The position numbers and the translations under genes are program-made. The notes under the pieces were generated by a model that made no database searches, had not been told where the DNA came from, and was given only the letters and a program-made list of their open reading frames with translations. Below are positions 18,383 through 27,666 of a stretch of DNA of 64,000 bases, piece after piece (within the stretch, counting starts at the first letter, position 1; each line of letters begins with the position of its first letter). The stretch comes from Treponema sp. (GTDB lineage Bacteria; Spirochaetota; Spirochaetia; Treponematales; Treponemataceae), in contig JAFZRP010000122.1 in the NCBI GenBank assembly GCA_017619795.1, forward strand, positions 1-64,000, in the 5' to 3' direction.

Positions 18383-19727
18383 AAGTTTTTACCCTCTTTA
18401 CAAGACCACCGACCGTATAAACATCCTTAACCTTTTTATTATTCTCATAATAAGTAGTCAGGACAAAATCATCTTCAAAATATATTTTTGTAGTGTAATC
18501 ATTCTTTGCAGTATGCTCTGTTCTGATTTTCAGCTTGCCGTCTTCATAGTATTCATAAATCGGCGGAATATCCTCGTTGTCAGAATCATCACCCTTTCCA
18601 CCCTTTTTAACCTTCTTTTTATCATAAACATACATCTGCTCTTTTGCATTCTGCTTTACAAGGACACCGTCTTTATATTCATTATCAACACCCTGTTCTT
18701 TTACAAGATTACCATCCTCATCATATTTCCAATTCATTTCAGATTTCAAAAGCTTCTGTTCGCCAAAGAAAAAATAGGTTCTGTTTTGAGTTGCATGCCC
18801 CTTACTGTCATAACGAATATCAAGCTCTTTTTCCGGAGACTTTACAACTCTTCTGCTTGCCTTGTCACTTTTACCTTCGTAAAAATACTCTTCTTCAAGC
18901 TCAAGGTTTGAATCTTCAATGCTGACAATTTTCCAGGTTTCTTTTTTTGTAATTCTGAATTGCGAATCATATATATTTCTTACAACCTTTTCTCCGTAAG
19001 AGTGAATTACAACTGATTTTCCAATCTCTGATTGCGGAACAAAGATTTCCTTTCCATATTCAAGACTCTTAAGTCTGTTCATGGAATCTGTAAGCAAAAC
19101 TTCTACGGCAGGTACATCCGGGCTTGAAGCTTCAGTTTCAGAACCTTCTTGTGCATTAGCGTCTGCGTCTCCCGTTTCACCAGTTTCATCGGCATTTGCT
19201 TCACCCTCTATTTCTTCCGGTGATTTTGATTCGCCTTCATTTGAATCTGAAGCACCTGCTTCTGTGTTTTCTGCAGCTTCTTCAGAAAGCAGCTTCTCCT
19301 TATCAGGCAGCTCTTCTATAGGCGGCTGCACCTCCATATCATTTTCCAGCAGGTCAAGCAGCTCGTTTGCAAGCCGTTCCTCTTCAACTGCCATAACTAC
19401 ACTTTCAACCCAGTTTCCGTTATCAAAATCTGAATAATTAAAAGCGTAACAGTCAAGCTTGCCCTTACACAGAGGATAATATTTTTCTATAAGATAGAGC
19501 GATTCACCGTTTTCAAGAGTGTGACGGAAAAAGAACTTATCAAGCCTTTCGGGATAATAAAAGTTTCCGATATTTTTTTCCGGCTTTCCTGTTTTGTGCT
19601 TTAAGGCCATCTGGAAAATTAATTCCTGAGCCTCGGTCGGCGTCTTAGAAAACGAAAGCTTTTTACGAGAACAAGAAACTGTCAGCACTCCCGAAACAAT
19701 CAGAAGCAGGAAAAAAAACTTTCTCAT
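18375..19727 (-). CDS. Lipoprotein with acidic low-complexity segment and YD/MORN-like strands
   Basis: The 450-residue product has a lipoprotein signal (VLTVSC, Cys20). Residues ~145-205 are a Glu/Asp/Ala/Ser-rich disordered stretch. The C-terminal half has short repeated strands such as YDSKGHATQNRTYFF, YDEDGNLVKEQG and YEDGKLKIRTEH, which recall YD or MORN-type repeats. No named family is recognised. It overlaps ftsY (ATGA) and the first Lol permease gene, so it sits inside the export operon; a role as a Lol client or envelope assembly factor is only suggested by context. Confidence 0.7.
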   Translation of the reverse strand: MRKFFFLLLIVSGVLTVSCSRKKLSFSKTPTEAQELIFQMALKHKTGKPEKNIGNFYYPERLDKFFFRHTLENGESLYLIEKYYPLCKGKLDCYAFNYSDFDNGNWVESVVMAVEEERLANELLDLLENDMEVQPPIEELPDKEKLLSEEAAENTEAGASDSNEGESKSPEEIEGEANADETGETGDADANAQEGSETEASSPDVPAVEVLLTDSMNRLKSLEYGKEIFVPQSEIGKSVVIHSYGEKVVRNIYDSQFRITKKETWKIVSIEDSNLELEEEYFYEGKSDKASRRVVKSPEKELDIRYDSKGHATQNRTYFFFGEQKLLKSEMNWKYDEDGNLVKEQGVDNEYKDGVLVKQNAKEQMYVYDKKKVKKGGKGDDSDNEDIPPIYEYYEDGKLKIRTEHTAKNDYTTKIYFEDDFVLTTYYENNKKVKDVYTVGGLVKRVKTYE

Positions 19728-20596
19728 AATCCTAAGAAATCGTCCACATACTCTTCCGGATTAAAAAATCCTATATTTTCATATTTTTCGCCGGTACAGA
19801 TAAAGGCAACAGGAATACCAAGCTCCCTGCCGATAGTGACAGCAACTCCACCCTTTGCGGTAGAATCGTACTTTGTCATGATCACTGCATCAACATCTAC
19901 AGCTTCGTTGAAAACCTCAGCCTGTCGCAGCGCATTCTGTCCGGTTGTTGCGTCAATTACAATTATTTTTTTGTAGCAGCCTTCATCTGCTTTTGAGCGA
20001 CAGGTTTTATCTATTTTCTGAAGCTCGCGTACAAGATTTTCCTTATTATGAAGTCTTCCCGCTGTATCTGCAAGAACAAGTCCAGGACCCTTTGCGCGGA
20101 CAGCTTCAGCAGCATCGTAAACTACAGCAGAAGGATCTGAACCATGCTGATGGCTTACTACACGAACACCAATTCTGCTGCCGTGCAAATCAAGCTGTTC
20201 AATTGCAGCCGCACGGAATGTATCTGCACTTGCAAGCACAACATTATCAAAGCCTGAATCCTTGTAGTATTTTGCCATTTTAGCAACAGAGGTTGTTTTT
20301 CCAACTCCATTTACGCCAAGAATCATCCAGACGTTTACCTTATCTTTTTGGGGAGCCAGTTCAACGGACTTTACGTTTGCAAGCAGCAGCTTTTTAAGCT
20401 CCTGTAAAATCTGATCCTGCTCACGGATTTTATTGTCAGAGCAGATTTTCTGAAGTTCATCAACTATTTCATAAGAGGTTTTTGCCCCGATATCTCCCTC
20501 AACAAGCAGCTCAATCAGTTCATCATAAAAATCATCATTAATAGCTGCCTTTTTCGAAAACAGAGATTTTAATTTTTCACCAAAAGATTTTTTCAT
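19724..20596 (-). CDS. ftsY: Signal recognition particle receptor FtsY
   Basis: At 290 residues this is essentially the NG GTPase core without the long acidic A domain of E. coli FtsY. G1 is GVNGVGKTTSVAK near residue 93, then DTFRAAAIEQL, DTAGRL, and the specificity motif TKYDSTAKGG. The start MKKSFGEKLKSLFSKK is a short basic amphipathic helix that could bind the membrane directly. It docks SRP-ribosome complexes at the inner membrane. It overlaps both neighbours by 4 nt. Confidence 0.96.
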   Translation of the reverse strand: MKKSFGEKLKSLFSKKAAINDDFYDELIELLVEGDIGAKTSYEIVDELQKICSDNKIREQDQILQELKKLLLANVKSVELAPQKDKVNVWMILGVNGVGKTTSVAKMAKYYKDSGFDNVVLASADTFRAAAIEQLDLHGSRIGVRVVSHQHGSDPSAVVYDAAEAVRAKGPGLVLADTAGRLHNKENLVRELQKIDKTCRSKADEGCYKKIIVIDATTGQNALRQAEVFNEAVDVDAVIMTKYDSTAKGGVAVTIGRELGIPVAFICTGEKYENIGFFNPEEYVDDFLGL

Positions 20597-22230
20597 TCTT
20601 CCGCCTCTTTAGACTTTTTCTTATTCTTTTCATTCTTTTTCTTCGGCTCAGCAGGAATTACACTGTCTGCCGCCATAAAATATCTTACAAGATTGTATAC
20701 AAACCAGGTACCACACCCGATTGCAACTGCAGTGGTTGCCTTCGATGCAATATTCCACGCACCAGCACCCTCGGTTGTATTTTCTCTTGCCTTATACTGT
20801 CCCTTTGCAACAAAATGTGGAATTAAAGAGATTATGAGGATACTGTACGAGTTGTACATTTTCCGTCTGTATTTTTCTATATAATCATTTCTGTCAAACG
20901 GCTTTGCATTTATTTCCAGCGTAGAAAGATTTGTAATCATATTTTCAGGGATATAGAAAAAGGCTGCTTCTCCATTTTCCGCAACAAACTGACCAAGAAC
21001 AACATCACCGTTTATTGCAATGATTGATTTTCCATCGTCAGTTTTAGGTACAGCCATTCCATTCTGATAGAATACGCCCTCCAGCTCCTTTTGATGTGCC
21101 AGATATATTTCTCCCTGTACAGAAGGTTCAAGCTCAACCTCTACAAGATATTTTTTATTACCGTTAAAGAAATAAGTTGTACCGGCAGTTCTGTAGTTTT
21201 CCGAAACAATCTGTACAAAGTGAACACCGGAATCAAGTGTAATAAGCTCACCCGTATTCTGATAAATTACTTCATCTATATAAACGATTGCTTTTTTTGC
21301 AGCTTCAGGCGGTGTTATGCTCACATAAAGTGATATTGGAAGTGAGTTTGTTACGGCAGGAATAAAGCCCTGTGCAATACTGTCTGCAATTAAATCAAGC
21401 TCATCTATGGCTCCTGCTTCGGAAACTGTAGCAATAACATTTGCACCCGGGTACACCCTTAAAGAAGCGGTAACAAAAACATAATCACCATATGTAGTAA
21501 TCTGACCATACATAAGGGCATTTATTTTTTTAGAAAGCATTTCGTCAGAAAATACTTTGCTTCCATAATCTGCGTCCTGTAAAGCTGTTGAACGCGAATA
21601 AAGTCCTGAGCCCCCAGAACCACCGCTATACGGAGTGATTTTTTCAATAATATGCTCTTCTTCATCTTCGAACACATTCTTAAAAAAGGTTTTGTATTCA
21701 TCAAACGTTTTCCGAAGCTTGCCGGCATTTTCTTCTTTATAAACTTCTTTTTTACTATTATCAGCAGAACCTTGTGAAAAAAGCTTATCTTTTATTTCCT
21801 TCTGCTGCTCTATATTTTCGTCAATCTTGTCCTTTATTTCCTGAATCTTTTTTTCTTCATCTGCAATTTTTGTTTTAAGCTCCCTTTCGTTGTAGTTTTC
21901 CAGAACAAGAGCGTCTCTTTTTTTAATTGCATTAGAAAGCTGAAGAAACAAAGAAAGCCTGTCGTTTTTTAGCTTATACGTTTCGCGTTCATAGCTTTCG
22001 TCAGACGGTATTTCCCTGTACAACGCATTATCAAGCTTTTCAAGGATTCTTCCAGGAATATCGACAACTAAGGCATTGGAGATTGAATCTGTTTTGTTTT
22101 GTGTAGATTCAAACTGCTCTGCCGCTACAATCCAGTTTGTATTTTCAGCCGCAAAGCATAATACACCGAAGAGAAAAATAATAATTGAAACTGTAAGTTT
22201 TTTTAATGAAAAACTATACCTCTTCGTCAT
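20593..22230 (-). CDS. Secreted coiled-coil protein with PEGA-like domain and C-terminal membrane helix
   Basis: The 545-residue product has an N-terminal signal segment ending FAAEN. A charged coiled coil lies at about 80-150 (Lys/Glu/Ile heptads). A PEGA-like beta domain lies at about 300-375 (YIDEVIYQNTGELITLDSGVHFVQI). A transmembrane segment near 505 (CGTWFVYNLVRYF) is followed by a Lys/Glu-rich tail. PEGA domains often occur in cell-surface or envelope-organising proteins. The start at 22230 is preferred to one 15 nt upstream; both lie inside the end of prfB. Function is not recognised. Confidence 0.7.
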   Translation of the reverse strand: MTKRYSFSLKKLTVSIIIFLFGVLCFAAENTNWIVAAEQFESTQNKTDSISNALVVDIPGRILEKLDNALYREIPSDESYERETYKLKNDRLSLFLQLSNAIKKRDALVLENYNERELKTKIADEEKKIQEIKDKIDENIEQQKEIKDKLFSQGSADNSKKEVYKEENAGKLRKTFDEYKTFFKNVFEDEEEHIIEKITPYSGGSGGSGLYSRSTALQDADYGSKVFSDEMLSKKINALMYGQITTYGDYVFVTASLRVYPGANVIATVSEAGAIDELDLIADSIAQGFIPAVTNSLPISLYVSITPPEAAKKAIVYIDEVIYQNTGELITLDSGVHFVQIVSENYRTAGTTYFFNGNKKYLVEVELEPSVQGEIYLAHQKELEGVFYQNGMAVPKTDDGKSIIAINGDVVLGQFVAENGEAAFFYIPENMITNLSTLEINAKPFDRNDYIEKYRRKMYNSYSILIISLIPHFVAKGQYKARENTTEGAGAWNIASKATTAVAIGCGTWFVYNLVRYFMAADSVIPAEPKKKNEKNKKKSKEAEE

Positions 22231-23351
22231 CGTCGCCTGTACCATCCATTGGAAGACCCTTCCATTTAGCTACAAGATAAGCGTTCATAAAATCATCAAG
22301 ATCGCCATCCATAACACCCTGAATATTTCCTACAGAATATTTTGTACGGTGATCCTTTACCATTGTATATGGACAGAAAACATACGAGCGTATCTGGCTT
22401 CCAAAGGAAATATCCTTTTTTTCTGCTGCAAACTTTGAGTTTTCCTTTTCTTTCTGTTCCCTGTAGTATTCGTAAAGTCTTGCCTTAAGCATGCTCATAC
22501 AAGCCTGACGATTGAAAATCTGGCTTCGTTCTGTCTGACACGCAACTACAATTCCTGTAGGAATATGAGTAAAGCGGACAGCAGAGTCAGTTTTATTAAC
22601 ATGCTGACCACCTTTTCCGCCAGCCCTGTAAGTATCTATTCTTAAATCCTCAGGCTTTACTTCAACTTCAATTGTATCATCAAGCACTGGATAAACATAA
22701 ACAGAAGCAAAAGAAGTATGACGGCGTGCATTTGAGTCAAACGGACTTATTCGTACAAGTCGATGAATACCGCCCTCTCCCTTAAGATAACCGTAAACAT
22801 AATCTCCGGTAATCTGAATTGTAATTGATTTTATTCCGCCTTCTGCTTCAAGCTCATCTACAACTTCTGTTTTGAAACCGTGTCTTTCACACCAGCGAAG
22901 GTACATACGGCTGAGCATAAAAGCCCAGTCACAGGCTTCTGTTCCACCAGCACCTGCGTGTACCGTAAGATATGCATCATTCTGGTCAACTTCGCCAGAC
23001 AAAAGATTTAAGATATTAAGCTTTTCGAAGTTTTCTTTAGCCGCATTAAACATTGAGGTAACTTCCTCTTCATCGGAAGCCTCCTGCGATTCAAGAGCAA
23101 GCTCATACATTGTTTCCAGATCATCCATATCTGAAATAAGCTTTCTCCACGGCTCAACTCTATTTTTAAGTTTTTTTATCTGAGACATGACTTTTTCGGC
23201 ACCCTTAGGGTCATCCCAAAAGCCTGGTTCTCCGGTAAGCGCTTCTTTTTCTGCAATTGCCTTATCTATTGCAGCCGAGTCAAAGACGCCCCCAGACATT
23301 CATGATTTCTTCGCGTAATTGTTCAATAGGAATTCTAATTTCTTCTAACAT
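22214..23351 (-). CDS. prfB: Peptide chain release factor 2, made by programmed +1 frameshift
   Basis: RF2 terminates translation at UGA and UAA. The codon-recognition tripeptide SPF (VRISPFDSNARRH) and the catalytic GGQ (AGGKGGQHVNKTDSAVR) are both present. The gene starts at the ATG at 23351 and reads 23 codons (MLEEIRIPIEQLREEIMNVW...) to an in-frame UGA at 23282-23280. A +1 shift at CTT-TGA-C then joins the main frame, giving 378 residues. A start at 23299 would miss the first helix. An extended -10 (TGTGATAAT) lies 10 nt before the start, so the mRNA has almost no leader. It is first in the prfB-ftsY-lol run. Confidence 0.95.
23279..23294 (-). promoter_or_regulatory. RF2 autoregulatory +1 frameshift site
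   Basis: On the coding strand the site reads TGG GGG CGT CTT TGA C: an internal Shine-Dalgarno-like G run, a 3-nt spacer, the slippery CTT and a UGA stop followed by C. This matches the known bacterial prfB recoding element, which senses RF2 levels through slow decoding of UGA. Confidence 0.95.
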
Positions 23352-23361
23352 AATAAGGTAG

Positions 23362-23370
23362 ATTATCACA
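23362..23370 (-). promoter_or_regulatory. Extended -10 promoter element of prfB
   Basis: TGTGATAAT (TGn plus GATAAT) lies 10 nt before the prfB ATG. No strong -35 at normal spacing. An 8-bp inverted repeat TTATCACA/TGTGATAA (23364-23371 and 23394-23401) overlaps it and could bind a regulator. Confidence 0.4.
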
Positions 23371-23409
23371 AATAACGAAAAAATTAAATAGCAATGTGAT
23401 AAGGCAGAA

Positions 23410-24291
23410 TTATTCCGGAACTTTCAGCTTATCCAAAGAAAGGTTTATCCACTTTTTTGTGAGCTGTGGATAGGCGGAAGAAGCATTGATAAAGTTTTTT
23501 ACGGCTTCATCGTACTGACCAATAAAGAACTGAGCTTCTGCCATGTAGAAATAGGTTCTGTTCTGAACAGCTTTGCTTATATTCAGGTTTGTAAGTCTTT
23601 TAAGCTCCACAACAGCTTCCTCGTATTTTTCCTGAACAAAGGTTGTTTTCAGAATCTCAAAAAGAATAAAATCATCGCCGCCATCCGGGGAGATTAAATC
23701 CTCTTCAAAAAAATAAGGAGTTATTTCATTATAATTATTCTGAGAACTTGAATAAAACTGTGTTGTAGATTTTGCCGTATATTCAGAAATCTGCTGCTCG
23801 TTGTTTAAGCCTTCAACATAATCAATGTATGGAAGCGGAGTTTTACGTTTTTCGCCATCCAGATAAAGCTTTTCAGGCTCCTCGTAATTGTACTGCTTTT
23901 TTTCCGGTACAACGGCAGTAAGATGTGCGCCTGTTACAGTAGCGTTCATTGAAATCATTATTAAATCATAAGGACGGTCGTTGCACACAATTACAGCATA
24001 ATAATAATCATTAAAATCGCTGATAGTGTCTGTATAGCCTGTTGTTTCTGGCGAAAGCTCTGCAATCGGCAGCATTCTTTCAATCTGTGAATAAGAAGTT
24101 ATCGGCTGAGTTGCACGGTATAGTAAAAGCTTTGTAATTGCTGGACGAACATTTTTTGGCAGAGTCCAGTAAACGTTTATTCTTGGACCGTTTCCAGCCT
24201 GAGCAAAAATATCTTGAACAATAGGTTTTACCTGTGCATTTAGAGAGAAAGCTAAGAAAAAAACAACAAACAATAACTTAAATCTTTTCAT
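23410..24291 (-). CDS. Secreted protein with Fn3-like domain and TPR-like C-terminus
   Basis: The 293-residue product has a signal peptide (MKRFKLLFVVFFLAFSLNAQ). The first domain reads like fibronectin type III (INVYWTLPKNV...ITKLLLYRATQPI...YTDTISDFNDYYYAV). The last 80 residues form TPR-like helices (YEEAVVELKRL; YFYMAEAQFFIGQYDEAVKNF). No named family is recognised. It starts 4 nt after the large TPR protein upstream, so the two are probably partners in the periplasm. Confidence 0.7.
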   Translation of the reverse strand: MKRFKLLFVVFFLAFSLNAQVKPIVQDIFAQAGNGPRINVYWTLPKNVRPAITKLLLYRATQPITSYSQIERMLPIAELSPETTGYTDTISDFNDYYYAVIVCNDRPYDLIMISMNATVTGAHLTAVVPEKKQYNYEEPEKLYLDGEKRKTPLPYIDYVEGLNNEQQISEYTAKSTTQFYSSSQNNYNEITPYFFEEDLISPDGGDDFILFEILKTTFVQEKYEEAVVELKRLTNLNISKAVQNRTYFYMAEAQFFIGQYDEAVKNFINASSAYPQLTKKWINLSLDKLKVPE

Positions 24292-24295
24292 AAGC

Positions 24296-26392
24296 TTAGT
24301 ATATGTTCCTCAAAAGCTCCAGAATTGAAGGATGACTGACAGATTTACGAATCTCGTCTACAAACTCTTCTCCCTTTACTTCTGCATCAATTACAGCTTT
24401 TCCTTTTTCGTCTGCAAGAGGAACTGTATCAATAGCGCCGGCACTTCCTTTTTCTTCCGAAGCTTCCGGCAAGGAAACAAGCACAATTTCGTCCTCTTCG
24501 TTTATTCTGTCGTAGAAGCCCTGTCTGCTTATAGAAGCAACAGAAACCTCTTCTCCAGCTTCTGTAATTACAAGAGTTCCAACAACATCATTATCTTTAT
24601 AAGTCAAACCACTTTCAGAATCTGCAGTTCTAACCTGTCCTTTCCGTATGATTTTGAACTCAGAGCCTGTTACTACATTTTCGGCACGTCCAATATCTAC
24701 GAGCACAGTTTTTCCGTTTCGCTGCAGGATTTTTCCACGAAGCGGAAGCTTTTCGAGTACAGAATTTCTGAAGCGTCTTAAAGCTGTAGAAAAACGATTG
24801 TTTCCGATTGCATAAAAGTTTTCATCGGAAATCTCAAGACCTGTTCGACCTGAATACATTTTGCTGCTCAAGGTCAAATCATTCTGGCCTTCGTTTATAG
24901 AAAGAATGATAAAGTAATCAAACTTACCGGCACGAGCATTTTTAAAGGCTTCGCCATAACCTTCAACAGGCTTAACCTGAGTTTTTACAGAAGTAATTGC
25001 AACGCCCGAGAAAATATCGGCAGCGGCAGCGGCGGCAAGTCTGTTTGCATCGGCGTGAACAAAGCTTGAACCGTTTTCTTCATAGAAAATTGCAATATTC
25101 CAGCGGGTTTTATCGAGATAAAGGGAATCTACCTTCCACTGCTTTGAAATATTGTTTTTAAGCAGAGATTCATACGCTTCCCTCTTGTCGGAAAGCTCTG
25201 TTTTCTGTTTTGTAGAAAGTTCAGTCTTGTTATTTTCATTTATAAAATTAAGCTGCTCAAGATAGAACTCGTACATTCCGTTCATTTCAAGAATATCTGC
25301 ATAAGCTTTTCGAGCCTCGTAATTCATTGGATCAAGAATTAAAGCTCTCTGATATTCATAAACGGCACCTGAACCATCGTAGCGGCCGGCATACTGTCTT
25401 GCGTTATTCAAATGGAACTCTGCCCACTGTTTTCTTCGGTTATCTGTGAGCGGTAGAGTTTCACGGATTTCCATTTCCATAAGACTGCGCATAAGCTCGT
25501 CCTGCGGAGCAACCGAAAGCCCTGTCGACCACGTTCCAATTGCGTCGTTGCTCCGCCCCATTCTAAGCTGTGCAGTTCCTTTTATGTACCAGGCATTTGC
25601 GTTTTTCCTGTTTCTTCTGATAAGGAAATCGCTTATGTCAATTACTTCTGAATATCGTCCCTGCTCATACAAAACAGTAGACAAGAGCTCATAAGCCTTT
25701 TCGTAATCACCATTAACTTCAACCGCAATTCTGCAATGCTTTTCTGCAGTCTGCAAGTCACCTTTCATTCTATAGATAATTGCTGCAAAATAATGAACCT
25801 CAGCCTCTCCTGAATAATAAGAGAAAGCCTGTCGCAGGAAGGTTTCGGCCTGTTCGTATTTACCGTTTTCGGCACAAACAAGGGCTAGAGAAAGCAAAGC
25901 CTTTCTGTTTGTATTCTGTCGCTTTAAGGCTTCTGCATACTGATTTTCTGCCCCGGAAAAACGTCCTTCGTAAAGTTCAATTTCGGCAAGTCCAAAGTGA
26001 GAATCTATATCATTCGGATATTTTTTAAGAACTTCTTCAAAAATAGCGCGGCCTTCATCAATTCTGCCTAAGGAAATGTAAATCATTCCCTTCATATTTT
26101 TAATTCTGCGGTTTTCCTTTTCATATTTTTCGGCATTTTCAAGATACTGGAGTGCCAGATCAAACTCGCCGAGCTTATATGAGCATTCCGAAAGATTGTA
26201 CCAGGCATCTGACCACGCAGGATTTTCTGCAACAATTTCAAGATAATACTGAGAAGCAAGATAATAGCTTTCGTTCTGCTGAAGCTCTACCGCTTTATCA
26301 TACTGAGAAATAAGACTTGTTGCGTTGAGAGAAAAAACAACAGCACAGCTTAAAAATAAAATGACAATTTTACTCTTCGTCAGCTTCTTCAT
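24296..26392 (-). CDS. Large periplasmic TPR protein
   Basis: The 698-residue product has an N-terminal signal segment (KIVILFLSCAVVFSLNA) and about ten TPR units over residues 30-380 (AWYNLSECSYKLGEFDLALQYLENAEKY; AEVHYFAAIIYRMKGDLQTAEKHCRIAV). The C-terminal part contains a small beta domain near 545-620 (GKILQRNGKTVLVDIGRAENVVTGSEFKIIRKG) that resembles FlgT-C-like folds. The ATG at 26392 is chosen; a GTG 6 nt upstream is possible. It overlaps the end of the CorC gene. TPR arrays mediate protein assembly; the client is unknown. Confidence 0.8.
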   Translation of the reverse strand: MKKLTKSKIVILFLSCAVVFSLNATSLISQYDKAVELQQNESYYLASQYYLEIVAENPAWSDAWYNLSECSYKLGEFDLALQYLENAEKYEKENRRIKNMKGMIYISLGRIDEGRAIFEEVLKKYPNDIDSHFGLAEIELYEGRFSGAENQYAEALKRQNTNRKALLSLALVCAENGKYEQAETFLRQAFSYYSGEAEVHYFAAIIYRMKGDLQTAEKHCRIAVEVNGDYEKAYELLSTVLYEQGRYSEVIDISDFLIRRNRKNANAWYIKGTAQLRMGRSNDAIGTWSTGLSVAPQDELMRSLMEMEIRETLPLTDNRRKQWAEFHLNNARQYAGRYDGSGAVYEYQRALILDPMNYEARKAYADILEMNGMYEFYLEQLNFINENNKTELSTKQKTELSDKREAYESLLKNNISKQWKVDSLYLDKTRWNIAIFYEENGSSFVHADANRLAAAAAADIFSGVAITSVKTQVKPVEGYGEAFKNARAGKFDYFIILSINEGQNDLTLSSKMYSGRTGLEISDENFYAIGNNRFSTALRRFRNSVLEKLPLRGKILQRNGKTVLVDIGRAENVVTGSEFKIIRKGQVRTADSESGLTYKDNDVVGTLVITEAGEEVSVASISRQGFYDRINEEDEIVLVSLPEASEEKGSAGAIDTVPLADEKGKAVIDAEVKGEEFVDEIRKSVSHPSILELLRNIY

Positions 26393-27170
26393 CTTCACCG
26401 TTTCTTATAACTTTTATTACGTTGATTCTATGTCCTTCCATATCCTGAACTATAAAATCATAGTTTTTCCATGTGGACTTTTCATATTTTACAGGTACTT
26501 TACCGAATAAGTCAAAAACAAAACCACCAAGCGAATCAAAATCTTCGTTAGGGAAAGCAGAACCAATTGTTTCATTAAGATCGTCAAGGTCAACACGCGC
26601 ATCGCAGAGCCATACATTTTCGTTCACAGTGATAATATCCTCGCGTTCCTTGTCAAACTCATCCTGAATATCTCCGACAATCTCTTCAATAATATCTTCC
26701 ATTGTAACAATACCGGAGATTCCGCCATATTCATCAATTGCAATTGCAATATGAAGATGATGTCTCTTAAACTCGCGCAGCAGTGAGTCAATTCTTTTGC
26801 TTTCCGGTACAAAATATGGTTTTCTGATGATTTTTGAAAGTTCAAGTGTCTGAAGATTTTCTGCAAAGGATTTAAGCAGGTCCTTTACATAAAGTACACC
26901 AATAACATTATCTATTGAATCTGTATAAACCGGGAATCGGGAATGTCCGCTCTTTACTATTTTTTCAATCAATTCATCACGTGGTGTATCTGAAGAAATA
27001 AAATCTACGTCAATTCGAGGAATCATTACTTCCTTTACAGAAGTTTTGGACAAATCCTCTACTCCCTGAATCATATCCTGTTTTTCTTCGTTTAAGATTT
27101 CCTGCTGTATTGCTTCGGCTTCAGTTGCCGCATTTTTTCCAGATTTCTTTTTTCTATTAAAAAAGCTCAT
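26370..27170 (-). CDS. CorC/TlyC-type CBS-pair protein
   Basis: At 266 residues it has two CBS domains (VKEVMIPRIDVDFI...FPVYTDSIDNVIGVLYVKDLL and HIAIAIDEYGGISGIVTMEDIIEEIVGDIQDEF). A CorC_HlyC/transporter-associated domain completes the C-terminus. The DUF21 transmembrane domain of full CorB-type transporters is absent, so this is the short soluble form found next to ybeY in many bacteria. The 'hemolysin' label in databases is historical; an ion-efflux or ribosome-linked role is more likely. Overlaps ybeY by 4 nt. Confidence 0.9.
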   Translation of the reverse strand: MSFFNRKKKSGKNAATEAEAIQQEILNEEKQDMIQGVEDLSKTSVKEVMIPRIDVDFISSDTPRDELIEKIVKSGHSRFPVYTDSIDNVIGVLYVKDLLKSFAENLQTLELSKIIRKPYFVPESKRIDSLLREFKRHHLHIAIAIDEYGGISGIVTMEDIIEEIVGDIQDEFDKEREDIITVNENVWLCDARVDLDDLNETIGSAFPNEDFDSLGGFVFDLFGKVPVKYEKSTWKNYDFIVQDMEGHRINVIKVIRNGEDEEADEE

Positions 27171-27664
27171 ATTATAATTTTTTCATCCTTTAGTTTTTCA
27201 AGTATTTTTTCCTGCAGCTTAAGCATTTCACATTCCGGAGCTGATTCCGGCTTCTTTTCTGCTCCACCTTCGATATGCTCCTCTCCGTGATCCATTCCGT
27301 TCAGATGAAGCAATCCGTGAACTAGCAGACGCTTAAGCTCGTTGTTTTTAGTCTCATCAAAATATTCGGCATTTACAGGCAATGTCTCAAGACTTATTGC
27401 AATGTCACCAACGCATTTCCATTTTCCTTCCTCATCCTCGTAAACTTCATCATTCTCAAAAGATAAAACATCGGTTGCTGAATCTATGTTACGGTATGAT
27501 TTATTTAGCTCGCGTATATATTCATCACCGCAGAACATTATGGAAACCTCTTCCCCGTCGTAGCCAAGCTCCTTCATAACCTTTGTCATAAAGTCTTCAA
27601 CCTTTGGAAGCCACTCCGGCGCGTCCATTCCTTCCTGCATACAAACAAAAATTCTATTACTCAT
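27167..27664 (-). CDS. ybeY: Endoribonuclease YbeY
   Basis: The 165-residue protein carries the zinc motif HGLLHLNGMDHGEEH, in which three His residues bind the metal, and the family strand DVLSFEND. YbeY processes 16S rRNA 3' ends and takes part in ribosome quality control. It lies in the conserved phoH-pgpH-ybeY order, 2 nt after the HD phosphodiesterase. Confidence 0.95.
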   Translation of the reverse strand: MSNRIFVCMQEGMDAPEWLPKVEDFMTKVMKELGYDGEEVSIMFCGDEYIRELNKSYRNIDSATDVLSFENDEVYEDEEGKWKCVGDIAISLETLPVNAEYFDETKNNELKRLLVHGLLHLNGMDHGEEHIEGGAEKKPESAPECEMLKLQEKILEKLKDEKIII

Positions 27665-27666
27665 AT

